A program made the translations under genes and the position numbers. This document shows, piece after piece, positions 25,811 through 34,851 of a DNA stretch of 37,895 nucleotides. This stretch comes from Cellvibrionaceae bacterium (lineage in GTDB: Bacteria > Pseudomonadota > Gammaproteobacteria > Pseudomonadales > Cellvibrionaceae). Each line of letters starts with the position of its first letter. The stretch's first letter is position 1. The notes beneath the pieces are model-generated. The model saw only the letters and a program-made list of their open reading frames with translations. It was not told where the DNA came from and did no database searches. The stretch is from assembly GCA_021151525.1 (NCBI GenBank), contig JAGKXD010000034.1, positions 1-37,895 of the forward strand, written 5' to 3'.

Positions 25811-28637
25811 TAACCGCCTCATTTGTTTCTGGATTGCTTTGATCATCTTGTGTTGATTTTGCTTTTGCAGGTATGGGAGAGAGATATCCAATCAACAAAA
25901 TCAAAGCGCCTACCACGAGGAAAGAAATGATTCCTGCAAGCGTATCTTTACCTGATAAATCTTTAGTCGCGAGTTTTAAAACAACAACAGCTAAAAGCGC
26001 TGCCCCTAACATCCACAATTCACGGAGCTGAATTTTTCGTGAGATATTCATGACCAATAAAGCGCACAGCGTCCACAAAATCGATAAGGCCATTTGCACC
26101 TGCGCTGCATCCCACAAGCTATCAGCATAATAAGGAATATTTTGATAGTGAGCTATTGCTCTCACTGTAACGACGTTGAGCCATAGAAAACACATAAAGC
26201 CTAAAGCGCCTACGCGAACGGTGGTAGAAATAAAATTAAATGCATCCATGAAATGACGTTTGACGGCATAAGCAAAAATTAACACTACAGCAAACTGCGC
26301 CAAATCAAGCGGATTCACTAAAGGCAGGTAGTGTTCAGCGTGCGAAGGTGTTTTGTCGCACACAGCAAAAAACCAGATTGCGATAAGTAAAAACAATGGA
26401 GCAGGAACCCAATTTTTGTAGTCGCGCTCAAAGGTAATAAATGGCCAACATTTTTTCTGGCCCGCACCGAGTAACGCCACAACAGGAAGAACAAGAGCCG
26501 CAAACCAAATCATAAGCCCTGCTGTTCCATGTAAATTGAAATGTTCTTTCTGCCAAGATACTTCCCAAAAAATGAGGCCGAATACTCCCCACGCAGTGAA
26601 CACATGCCATGTACGAATTAATTTTGTAGGTACTGATTCGAGGCTATGCTCTTGAATAAAGAGGAATCGATATTGCACAAGTAAAAACAACGCTAAAGCG
26701 ATAAATGTAAAACCTTGTGTTGGGTGTGGGTCGTGCTCGGCGATGGTAAATGCTACTAAGCTCAACAAATATATAAATGGCATTAATGCAAAAACACTGT
26801 TGCCCAAACTCTTCCAGCCTAATTTTTTACTGACTAGAATTATGCTGATGGCAGATAAGGCCGCGAACAACACAATGGCCGCGTAAAAATGCTCACCCAT
26901 GACATGAACATTCATTTCATTAATGCCTGCAACAAACCACCACAAGACACCAAAGGCAATCGCAATTGGGGAAATTATTTTTTCTACATTTCGTAAGGTA
27001 TCGGTGAAATGATGCAACAGATAAGCAATAGTGAAAGCTGTCAGGGCTAACAAGGCTACGCCAAGAAAATCACCGCTGATAATCGGGGTTATGCCTGTAT
27101 CAATTCCATCGACAATGACCAAAGAAATTGCAGCAGCGGCATGCAACAAGTAGCCAACTACGCGCGGGCGTAAACGCGCTTGACGCAGGCCTACCCACAC
27201 CAATCCAGTTGCTTCGAGCGCCCATGTAACTGATGTCCAACTTGCGTCTAACGCGAGGGGTACTGCGAGAGTCGCAAATGACACCCCAAGCGCTAAAAAA
27301 GATTCAATTAATACACGATGAGATTGCAAATAACGGCGACTTAATCCGAGAGACAAAGCGATGTAAATGACGGCAAGTACGATTGCACTCATTGCTAAGC
27401 CATGTTCGGTATGCTTTAACAACGCGGTTTGCAAACCAAATGCAACCAAAGGTAAACCAAATACTAAACTGCCATCCACCATCCCCTTAAGGTTGGTCGG
27501 TTGTTTGAATGAAAATAAAATAGAAACGATGAGATAAAGAATAAAGAACGCAATTAAGAAGGGTTGTGTGCTCGAATACAATATCGGCTCATATTTCAAT
27601 ACGCCCCATGCAGCTGTAATGAAAAAAGTGAACATAAAACCTACCCAATTTAACAAGCGCCATGCTTTATAAAGTGCGATAACCAAAATGCCCAAATTTA
27701 AAATTAAATAAAAACTAAACAAACCTACATGGCTGCCATTACCCGTTGATGTAAGAATTGGTGCAAGAAATCCACCCGCAGCGGCAAGAATTGCCAGCGT
27801 TTGTGTGTTTTGTAAAAGCGCGAGCAACACGCCAAAAATGACTACAACAAATAACAAGCCAAACGCGGCGCCTAGGGGAATTAATCCATAAATTTTTGCA
27901 GCGGCAAACAACGTAAGATAAATGACGGCAATGCCACCACCCTGTAAAACTAAACCATAACTGCCGGGACGCTCGCGGGTTTTCCACCCAAAAACCAATA
28001 ACGCAATTGCTCCCAAAATAACGCCGGTCAAACGAAATTCAATAGGAAATAAACCTTGGCTTGAGGCGTACTTAACTAAAAAACTTACGCCAAAAAACAT
28101 AATTACCATACCGATATTAACAATCGGATTGCCTTCAGTGAAAAAGCGGCGAACTGCCGCAACTATTTTATCGCCTATATCCGGCTCTCTCGGTTCAATT
28201 ACGCGCGCAATGGGCGGAGGAGTTGCAACTTTAGGTGGATCGATATAGGGAAGCTCAAGCTCTGCAGATTCAGTAAACTCAGCTTCTTTGCTGTGCGTTG
28301 TTAGAAGTGTTGTATCCGTTGTCACTGGAGGTGATACAGATTGTACAGACAGTGATTCTTTTACAACTTCAGCCAGGGGTTTCTTGGCGATTTGAGTATC
28401 CGTATTTGAAAGCTTATCTCGAAGCTCATTTTTTAATTGGATCAATTGTTGATTAGTTTTTGCTTGATCATCCTTAAGCGTTGCGACAGATTTTTCGAGC
28501 AGGCCAATTTTCTGGATCTGTTGGAGCACCAGACCGGTTAAAGCGCCTACAAGGGCACCTATTCCCCAACCGTGGTAACCCAAAAATCCCCACCCGAAGA
28601 GCACACCCAAAACTGCCCCAATAACCGTCAAACCCAT
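25803..28637 (-). CDS. DUF2339 family large polytopic membrane protein
   Basis: A 944-residue protein of unknown function. Two Gly-rich hydrophobic segments lie in the first 40 residues, followed by a coiled coil (about 45-80). A Pro/Thr/Glu-rich linker follows to about 150. From about 165 to 925 there are more than twenty closely packed membrane helices. The C-terminal tail is short and acidic. The ATG has AAGGGAG 8 bases upstream. The 3' end overlaps the DUF3999 start, giving coupled translation. The architecture is typical of DUF2339 proteins. I see no known transporter, polymerase or enzyme motif, so any function would be a guess; a role in envelope maintenance is only an inference from its partner. 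Confidence 0.88.
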   Translation of the reverse strand: MGLTVIGAVLGVLFGWGFLGYHGWGIGALVGALTGLVLQQIQKIGLLEKSVATLKDDQAKTNQQLIQLKNELRDKLSNTDTQIAKKPLAEVVKESLSVQSVSPPVTTDTTLLTTHSKEAEFTESAELELPYIDPPKVATPPPIARVIEPREPDIGDKIVAAVRRFFTEGNPIVNIGMVIMFFGVSFLVKYASSQGLFPIEFRLTGVILGAIALLVFGWKTRERPGSYGLVLQGGGIAVIYLTLFAAAKIYGLIPLGAAFGLLFVVVIFGVLLALLQNTQTLAILAAAGGFLAPILTSTGNGSHVGLFSFYLILNLGILVIALYKAWRLLNWVGFMFTFFITAAWGVLKYEPILYSSTQPFLIAFFILYLIVSILFSFKQPTNLKGMVDGSLVFGLPLVAFGLQTALLKHTEHGLAMSAIVLAVIYIALSLGLSRRYLQSHRVLIESFLALGVSFATLAVPLALDASWTSVTWALEATGLVWVGLRQARLRPRVVGYLLHAAAAISLVIVDGIDTGITPIISGDFLGVALLALTAFTIAYLLHHFTDTLRNVEKIISPIAIAFGVLWWFVAGINEMNVHVMGEHFYAAIVLFAALSAISIILVSKKLGWKSLGNSVFALMPFIYLLSLVAFTIAEHDPHPTQGFTFIALALFLLVQYRFLFIQEHSLESVPTKLIRTWHVFTAWGVFGLIFWEVSWQKEHFNLHGTAGLMIWFAALVLPVVALLGAGQKKCWPFITFERDYKNWVPAPLFLLIAIWFFAVCDKTPSHAEHYLPLVNPLDLAQFAVVLIFAYAVKRHFMDAFNFISTTVRVGALGFMCFLWLNVVTVRAIAHYQNIPYYADSLWDAAQVQMALSILWTLCALLVMNISRKIQLRELWMLGAALLAVVVLKLATKDLSGKDTLAGIISFLVVGALILLIGYLSPIPAKAKSTQDDQSNPETNEAVNE

Positions 28638-28800
28638 TTAATGCTCCCTTAGGCAACAATCGCCTGTTTTTATTGATTGGCTATTCTGACAGCAAATAAC
28701 ACCTTTGTTACAGAGCGGTATCTCAAAAGTATCATTTAGCTAAAACAGCCAAAGAGCTTTGCGTTAAAATGCGCGCACTCTTTTTAGGTGCGAATGCTAG

Positions 28801-30213
28801 ATGCCCACTCCTGCTCAATTAATCCCTATTCCTTACTACCCAAACTCAGCCGATTGGTTCGAACAAGTGCGGCATTTGGCCTTGCCAATTTGGCTGGATT
28901 CAGGATATCCCCAGAGTGCTTATGGGCGTTTTGACATCATTAGTGCAGCACCTGTATTGAGCTTAAAAACCTTTGGTGAGTTTACCCAAATCAAAGAACT
29001 TGCTGGCACTATTAACTCAACTGAAAGTCCATTTAGGCTTTTACAAAGCTACTTGCCGAAGGATCAATCCAGTTTTTCAGAGGTTCCATTTTGTGGCGGT
29101 GCATTGGGTTACTTTGGTTATGATCTTGGGCGGCAGCTGGAGGCCCTTCCTACATTAGCTGAGCATGACATAGTTTTGCCGGATATGAATGTGGGCATTT
29201 ACCCTTGGGCATTAGTGCAAGATCACTTAAAACAAAAGGCTTGGCTGGTAATCAATAAAGATCTGGCGCCGGCTTATAACTTTTGTGAAATCCAGAATAT
29301 TTGCTCACAGGAGCAGCAAACCTCTTGGTTTCACGACTTAAAGCAAGGCTTTAAGAGCAAGAGAAAGTCATTCAAAATCAATGGCTTTAAGAGTAATCTT
29401 AAAGTGAGTGACTATCACTTAGCCATTCAAAAAATCCAGACCTATATTGCCGCTGGTGATTGCTATCAAGTGAATTTTGCCCAGCGCTTCAGCAGCGGTT
29501 ACCAAGGCGATAGCTTTGAAGCCTATCTCCATTTACGCGAATCCCTCCCCTCGCCTTTCTCTGCTTATCTGGAGCTAGACGAAGGCACAATACTCAGCTT
29601 GTCTCCAGAGCGATTTATAAAGCTCGAACAGAATCGTGCAGAAACCAAACCCATAAAGGGCACCATTGCCCGTGGCAAGACACCGGAAGAAGATGCGGCT
29701 AACGCTACGGCTTTGATGTCTAGCCTAAAAGATCGAGCTGAAAATTTAATGATTGTAGATTTACTCAGAAATGATCTCAGCAAAACCTGTACAGACGTAA
29801 AAGTCCCCGAGCTTTTTGGCCTTCAAAGCTTTGCCAACGTGCATCATTTGGTGAGCACAGTGACGGGCAACTTAAAACAGGATTCAACCGCTTTGGATTT
29901 ATTAGCAAGCAGTTTTCCGGGTGGCAGCATTACTGGCGCTCCTAAGATTCGCGCCATGGAAATTATTGAAGAGCTGGAGCCGGTACGTCGTTCGGTTTAT
30001 TGCGGCAGCATTGGCTACATAAGTGCTTGCGGAAATATGGATACCAATATTGCTATACGCACCTTGGTTTGCGATAGCAACAAAATTTATTGCTGGGGCG
30101 GTGGCGGCATAGTGGCCGATTCAGAAGTCGATAACGAATACCAAGAGAGCATCGCCAAAGTTAAGGTGCTCATGGAAACATTAGAAAAAGATTTCAATGC
30201 ACAAAAATTTTAA
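28801..30213 (+). CDS. pabB: Aminodeoxychorismate synthase component I
   Basis: Converts chorismate and ammonia to 4-amino-4-deoxychorismate, the first step of p-aminobenzoate and folate synthesis, with glutamine amidotransferase PabA as partner. The 470-residue protein has the anthranilate-synthase-I-type N-terminal domain and chorismate-binding C-terminal domain. PIKGT (284-288) contains the Lys that marks PabB, where TrpE has PIAGT. Other blocks are CYQVNFAQRF (221-230), DLLRNDL (320-326), FPGGSITGAPK (372-382) and CWGGGGIV near the end. PabA is not in the window. The start has an AGGTG element about 10 bases upstream. The dienelactone hydrolase-family gene begins 15 bp after the stop, so the two are probably cotranscribed. 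Confidence 0.95.
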   Translation: MPTPAQLIPIPYYPNSADWFEQVRHLALPIWLDSGYPQSAYGRFDIISAAPVLSLKTFGEFTQIKELAGTINSTESPFRLLQSYLPKDQSSFSEVPFCGGALGYFGYDLGRQLEALPTLAEHDIVLPDMNVGIYPWALVQDHLKQKAWLVINKDLAPAYNFCEIQNICSQEQQTSWFHDLKQGFKSKRKSFKINGFKSNLKVSDYHLAIQKIQTYIAAGDCYQVNFAQRFSSGYQGDSFEAYLHLRESLPSPFSAYLELDEGTILSLSPERFIKLEQNRAETKPIKGTIARGKTPEEDAANATALMSSLKDRAENLMIVDLLRNDLSKTCTDVKVPELFGLQSFANVHHLVSTVTGNLKQDSTALDLLASSFPGGSITGAPKIRAMEIIEELEPVRRSVYCGSIGYISACGNMDTNIAIRTLVCDSNKIYCWGGGGIVADSEVDNEYQESIAKVKVLMETLEKDFNAQKF

Positions 30214-30228
30214 AACGAGGAGAGACAA

Positions 30229-30981
30229 ATGCTAATTCAAAATCATCATGTTGATTTGGAAACACCAACCGGAACTATGCGCTGTTATGTTTATCGCCCG
30301 AAAGATGATGCTGCAGTTTCCGAAAAAAAATATCCAGCAATTTTGCTTTACTCCGAAATTTTTCAACAGACCTCACCGATTCGCCGTAGCGCACAAATTA
30401 TGGCGGGCCACGGTTTTATTGTGATTGTTCCTGAGGTTTTCCATGAGCTGAATCCGATTGGAACTGTTTTGGGTTATGACGATGCTGGTCGCGATAAAGG
30501 CAATGCGGATAAAGTAAATAAATATTTGGAGGCGCACGATAGCGATACGCAAGTTATGGTTGATTACGTGAAAACCCTGCCCTGTTACTCAGGTAAATTA
30601 GGTGCAATGGGATTTTGTTTAGGTGGTGGCTTGGCTTATCGGGCAGCCATAAACCCTGCTGTTTCAGCAACTAGTTGTTTCTATGCGACCGACATCCATA
30701 GCGGTATGACACCATCTAAAGCTGGAAATGACAGCCTTACTCGCACCAAAGAAATTTGCGGTGAATTACAAATGATTTGGGGCAAACAAGATCCACACAT
30801 TCCTCCGGAAGGCCGCGCACTTGTTTATAAGAATTTGGTAGATAACAAAGTTAACTTCACTTGGCATGAGGTAAATGGCGTTCATGCGTTTATGCGTGAT
30901 GAAGGCGATAGATATGATGCGGAATTACAACTGTGGGGTTATCAAACTGCTATTGGTTTTTTCAGAAGCAAGTTGCATTAA
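30229..30981 (+). CDS. Dienelactone hydrolase-family alpha/beta hydrolase
   Basis: A 250-residue cytoplasmic hydrolase. The catalytic triad can be read as C130 in GFCLGGG, D188 in WGKQDPH and H219 in VNGVHAF, with E43 in YSEIF at the position that activates the Cys in dienelactone hydrolases. It has no signal peptide. An ACGAGGAG ribosome site stands close to the ATG. It follows pabB by 15 bp and ends before a strong terminator. No chlorocatechol pathway genes accompany it, so the natural substrate is probably another lactone or ester. Confidence 0.9.
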   Translation: MLIQNHHVDLETPTGTMRCYVYRPKDDAAVSEKKYPAILLYSEIFQQTSPIRRSAQIMAGHGFIVIVPEVFHELNPIGTVLGYDDAGRDKGNADKVNKYLEAHDSDTQVMVDYVKTLPCYSGKLGAMGFCLGGGLAYRAAINPAVSATSCFYATDIHSGMTPSKAGNDSLTRTKEICGELQMIWGKQDPHIPPEGRALVYKNLVDNKVNFTWHEVNGVHAFMRDEGDRYDAELQLWGYQTAIGFFRSKLH

Positions 30982-31020
30982 CCCTAAAATCACCGTTAAA
31001 TGTTTTCTTTCTGATCAAAT

Positions 31021-31054
31021 AAAAAGGCCGAAGCATTCACTTCGGCCTTTTTTT
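31021..31054. terminator. Bidirectional terminator between the hydrolase gene and thrH
   Basis: GGCCGAAG (31026-31033) pairs with CTTCGGCC (31040-31047) around CATTCA. An A run precedes and a T run (31048-31054) follows, so it works on both strands for the convergent genes. Confidence 0.9.
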
Positions 31055-31069
31055 AATCTCTAGTAGAAA

Positions 31070-31687
31070 CTAAAGTGTTAATTCACGATTGCTTGCTTTT
31101 ATAAATTCTTTCTTCAGATCTTCGTAAGTATGTACGGCTGGGAATTGTGGGAATTGCTCAATCACATTTTGTGGAGCATGGAACAAAATACCTTGATCTG
31201 CTTCACCCAACATAGTTGTGTCATTGTAAGAGTCACCCGCGGCAATTACACGGTAGTACAAAGTTTTTAAAGCTAATACTGATTGACGCTTTGGATCACG
31301 TTGACGCAAGGTGTAACCTGCAACCATACCGCGCTCATCAATATTCAAACGATGACACAACAAAGTTGGAAAACCCAACTGACGCATCAATGGTTGAGAG
31401 AATTCGTAAAAAGTATCAGACAAAATAATAACTTGGAAACGCTCACGTAACCAATCTACAAACTCTACTGCACCATCCAAAGGTTTTAAGGTTGCAATTA
31501 CGTCTTGAATTTCTTTCAAGCCGAGATTGTTTTCTTCCAAAATGCGAATACGTTGCTTCATCAACACATCGTAATCAGGAATGTCGCGTGTAGTCGCTTT
31601 CAGTGATTCAATTCCTGTCACCTTTGCAAATTCAATCCAGATTTCCGGAACCAAAACACCTTCTAAGTCAAGACATGCAATTTCCAC
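31070..31687 (-). CDS. thrH: ThrH: phosphoserine phosphatase / homoserine phosphotransferase
   Basis: A HAD-superfamily enzyme known in Pseudomonas to dephosphorylate phosphoserine and to pass the phosphate to homoserine. I start it at the GTG at 31687, which gives 205 residues, the usual ThrH length, beginning MEIACLDLEG. The TTG at 31699 cannot be the start because it is part of the GGAGG ribosome site that serves the GTG. Motifs are D7-L-E9 (motif I in the DxE form typical of ThrH), S90 in ILSDTFYEF, K134 in DPKRQSV, and D152 with D156 in AGDSYND. It stands alone between the hydrolase terminator and the nuo operon. An inverted repeat lies just before its ribosome site. Confidence 0.95.
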   Translation of the reverse strand: MEIACLDLEGVLVPEIWIEFAKVTGIESLKATTRDIPDYDVLMKQRIRILEENNLGLKEIQDVIATLKPLDGAVEFVDWLRERFQVIILSDTFYEFSQPLMRQLGFPTLLCHRLNIDERGMVAGYTLRQRDPKRQSVLALKTLYYRVIAAGDSYNDTTMLGEADQGILFHAPQNVIEQFPQFPAVHTYEDLKKEFIKASNRELTL

Positions 31688-31702
31688 AACAACCTCCAAA
31701 AA

Positions 31703-31720
31703 TAACTACTAATGTAGTTA
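31703..31720. repeat. Inverted repeat in the thrH leader or promoter
   Basis: TAACTAC (31703-31709) and GTAGTTA (31714-31720) are perfect reverse complements around TAAT. On the minus strand the repeat is followed by five T residues and then the thrH ribosome site. A TAAAAT-like -10 element lies at 31725-31730, so the repeat would overlap the start of transcription. It could be an operator or a weak attenuator. Confidence 0.4.
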
Positions 31721-31745
31721 GCAAATTTTAATGATTTCTATAAAT

Positions 31746-31772
31746 AAAATGCCGACACTCGGTCGGCATTTT
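31746..31772 (-). terminator. Terminator of the nuo operon
   Basis: AAAATGCCGAC (31746-31756) pairs perfectly with GTCGGCATTTT (31762-31772) around a 5-base loop. It lies 20 bp after the nuoN stop, with a T-rich run on the minus strand. Confidence 0.87.
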
Positions 31773-31791
31773 ATAACAAAGAGCTCTCCAA

Positions 31792-33297
31792 TTAAGGCGT
31801 AGGTGCCACCCACAATAATTGCGTTAGTTGCGCAATAAACATAAGTGGGTTAGGGATAATACCTATCACCAAAATGAAGGCAGCAGCACCTAATACCATG
31901 ATACCGCCCGTGCGTTGACCCCAGTTGAACTCTGCATCGAATCGATGCATGTGCTTCTTAGCCAAGAACAAGCTGATGATGGTACGCAGGTAGAAATAGA
32001 TACTGATGGAAGAACCCAATACAACAAATATGAGCGCCATCCAACCCCATGGGCCAGCACCAACCGCGGCGGTAACCACGTAGAATTTACCAATAAAGCC
32101 AGCGGTAAGCGGAATACCAGCCAATGAGAACAGAGCCAAGGTAAAAATAGAGGCCAAGTAAGGACGACGCCAGAACAAGCCACGGTAGTCGTTAAGCATA
32201 TCCGCATCGCGCTTATCTTTCGCATGTGACATGAGGGTCACAACACCAAAGGCGGCCAAAGAGGTCATTACATAAATAGAAAGATAAACCGCAAAGCCTT
32301 CGATACCAAATTGTGGGCCACCAACCAACACCAGCAGCAACAAATAACCAAAGTGAGCGATGGATGAATAACCCAGCATACGTTTGATATTGTTTTGCTT
32401 GAGCGCCAACAAGTTACCCACCAACATAGAGATGCAGGCGATAACAATCATGGTGGCAACAAATGGCATTGACGCCAATACACTTTTGGATTCAATAATT
32501 GCGAAGCGAACCAACACAGCGAATACAGCAACTTTTGCCGCGGTCGCTAGGAAGGCGCCAACTGGAGCTGGTGCACCTTCGTATACATCCGGTGTCCACA
32601 AGTGGAAAGGTGCAAGTGATAATTTGAAGAACAAACCAATCACCAACATCATGCCACCAACCACAATTAACAAGCTTGGTGCTTCAGTTATTTTTGCGCC
32701 TATTTCTGCGAATGACAGTGAACCGATTTGTGCATAGATTAATGCAATACCAAACAACATAATGGCTGAAGCAGTAGCAGACAAAACCATATATTTAATG
32801 GTTGCCTCCAATGAGCGCGCGCGATCATAGGTATAAGCAACCATACCGTAAAGCGCAACAGACATCATTTCAAGACCAATAAATAGTGAGGCCATGTGAT
32901 GCGCACAGCACATCACAATGCCACCTGCAGTCGCAATAGAAATCAACAAATAAATTTCTTCGCGGTTACGTTTTGAAGATTCAATATAGGCATTGGTTAA
33001 AGTGGTTGCGCCCAAAGCTGCCACTAAAGTTAATGCAGAGAAAAACAATGCATAACCGTCAACTACAAACAAAGGTGTAACAGTTTGTGGAATTAACGAA
33101 GCGACTTCTGGAAAGAAGTAAGGCTTGAATGCGACAAAAATAGTGGACAGCAATGCAATGTTTAAACCCGCCACTGTTACAGTAGCGTTCCACCAGTGAT
33201 TGCGCTTAATTGCAATTGCCAACATAACAAACACAGTTGTCGCGCAGGTAATCAATAAGGGCAATAGCGCCTGAAGATTTTCTAAAGTTATTGTCAT
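31792..33297 (-). CDS. nuoN: NADH-quinone oxidoreductase subunit N
   Basis: Antiporter-like proton-pumping subunit of complex I in the inner membrane. The 501-residue length and about fourteen membrane helices fit the family. The conserved blocks ATIKYMVLSATASAIML, LAPFHLWTPDVYEGAP and NNIKRMLGYSSIAHFGYLLL are present, with the charged residues (Lys and Glu within helices) used in proton transfer. The ATG has a GAGGT ribosome site at 5 bases. It is 7 bp from nuoM and last in the operon, ahead of a clear terminator. Confidence 0.97.
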   Translation of the reverse strand: MTITLENLQALLPLLITCATTVFVMLAIAIKRNHWWNATVTVAGLNIALLSTIFVAFKPYFFPEVASLIPQTVTPLFVVDGYALFFSALTLVAALGATTLTNAYIESSKRNREEIYLLISIATAGGIVMCCAHHMASLFIGLEMMSVALYGMVAYTYDRARSLEATIKYMVLSATASAIMLFGIALIYAQIGSLSFAEIGAKITEAPSLLIVVGGMMLVIGLFFKLSLAPFHLWTPDVYEGAPAPVGAFLATAAKVAVFAVLVRFAIIESKSVLASMPFVATMIVIACISMLVGNLLALKQNNIKRMLGYSSIAHFGYLLLLVLVGGPQFGIEGFAVYLSIYVMTSLAAFGVVTLMSHAKDKRDADMLNDYRGLFWRRPYLASIFTLALFSLAGIPLTAGFIGKFYVVTAAVGAGPWGWMALIFVVLGSSISIYFYLRTIISLFLAKKHMHRFDAEFNWGQRTGGIMVLGAAAFILVIGIIPNPLMFIAQLTQLLWVAPTP

Positions 33298-33304
33298 TAC
33301 AACC

Positions 33305-34828
33305 TCACTGCGCAGCAGGAATGCTTTGAGAAGCAGTTATGATTTGTTCAACACTAGACATAACGGCTGCTGATGTATCCAAAACTGGCTGAGGATATAA
33401 ACCCAACCAAACCATAATTAAAATTAAGCTAACCATCATGGTTAATTCACGAGCATTGATTCCAGGAAGCTGCTCAGTACTTTGTGGCGCACCATGGATA
33501 GAGCGTTGAACCATGATTAATGAGTAAACCGCCCCTAACACCAAGCCAGAGGTGGCAAATAAAGTAACTGTTTGATTTACTTTAAATGTACCTACGAGAA
33601 TCAAAAACTCACCAACGAAATTTCCAAGACCAGGCAAGCCGAGTGAGGCTGCAGCGAAGAACATTGCAATTGGAGGAATACCCGTCATGCGTGCTGATAA
33701 GCCACCCATTTTATTCAAGTCTCGTGTCTTCAAGCGCTCGTAGAGTTGGCCGGAAATAATAAACAATCCAGCAGCAGAAACACCGTGCGCCAACATTTGC
33801 ACCACTACGCCTTGCATAGCAATTTGGTTGAAGGAATAAATACCAATCAACACAAAGCCCATGTGCGAAATAGATGTGTATGCGATCAAGCGTTTAATAT
33901 CGTCTTGCGCGTAAGCAACGAAAGCACCGTAAATAATACCGAGAACGCCTAACCACATTGCTATCGGCGCAATTTCTTGCGAAGCATGCGGAAAGAATGG
34001 AATTGCAAAACGCAACATACCGTAAGCAGCTGTTTTCAAAAGAATACCGGCCAAGTCTACTGAACCTGCGGTAGGTGCCTGTGAGTGAGCATCAGGTAAC
34101 CAAGAGTGGAAAGGAACTATTGGGAATTTCACCGCGAACGCGATGAAGAAGCCCAACATCAAAATCATTTCCATACTTGCGCTCATCTGCGTATTGCGCA
34201 GAGCGGCATAATCAAATGTTAAAACATTGGATTGCATGTAGTGAACAAACACTAGGCCAATAATCGCCAACAACAGGAGCAGGCCTGATGATTGGGTATA
34301 GATGAAGAACTTAGTCGCCGCACCTACTCTACTGTTTCCCTCGACTGATTTATGGCCCCATAAAGAAATTAGGAAGTACATTGGAATTAGCATCATCTCC
34401 CAAAAGAAGAAGAACAAGAACATATCCAATGCAAGGAAAACCCCCGCAACTGCGCCGAGAATCCACAACAAGTTTAAATGGAAGAAACCAACTTTACGTT
34501 GAACCTCTGACCATGAACAAACAACTGCTAAAACACCAAGGAATGCAGTCAACAAAAGCATCAATACGGATAAACCGTCTAACGCCAAATGAAAGCTGAT
34601 ACCGAAACGTGGGATCCAATTTACTTGCAGTTCTTCAGCCCAAACTGAACCACTTGAGCTTAAATTAGCTAGCGAATAATTGTGTTTGAGCCATAAATTT
34701 AGTGTGCATCCGAACAATGCAAACATACTGAACAAGGCTATCCAACGCGGTGCCTTGTTGCCAAAACGTTCGGCTTGCCAAGACAGCAAACCGCCAATAA
34801 AAGGTATGAGTATGAGCCAGGTAAGCAT
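33305..34828 (-). CDS. nuoM: NADH-quinone oxidoreductase subunit M
   Basis: Second antiporter-like subunit of the complex I membrane arm, 507 residues with about fourteen helices. Key blocks are FFFWEMMLIPMYFLI with the intramembrane Glu of the proton path, VKFPIVPFHSWLPDAH, and DDIKRLIAYTSISHMGFVLIG. The ATG has AAGGAA about 11 bases upstream. It stands 23 bp after nuoL and 7 bp before nuoN in the standard gene order. Nothing unusual is seen. Confidence 0.97.
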   Translation of the reverse strand: MLTWLILIPFIGGLLSWQAERFGNKAPRWIALFSMFALFGCTLNLWLKHNYSLANLSSSGSVWAEELQVNWIPRFGISFHLALDGLSVLMLLLTAFLGVLAVVCSWSEVQRKVGFFHLNLLWILGAVAGVFLALDMFLFFFFWEMMLIPMYFLISLWGHKSVEGNSRVGAATKFFIYTQSSGLLLLLAIIGLVFVHYMQSNVLTFDYAALRNTQMSASMEMILMLGFFIAFAVKFPIVPFHSWLPDAHSQAPTAGSVDLAGILLKTAAYGMLRFAIPFFPHASQEIAPIAMWLGVLGIIYGAFVAYAQDDIKRLIAYTSISHMGFVLIGIYSFNQIAMQGVVVQMLAHGVSAAGLFIISGQLYERLKTRDLNKMGGLSARMTGIPPIAMFFAAASLGLPGLGNFVGEFLILVGTFKVNQTVTLFATSGLVLGAVYSLIMVQRSIHGAPQSTEQLPGINARELTMMVSLILIMVWLGLYPQPVLDTSAAVMSSVEQIITASQSIPAAQ

Positions 34829-34851
34829 CTTTTCTCTGGTTCCTTAAGTTC

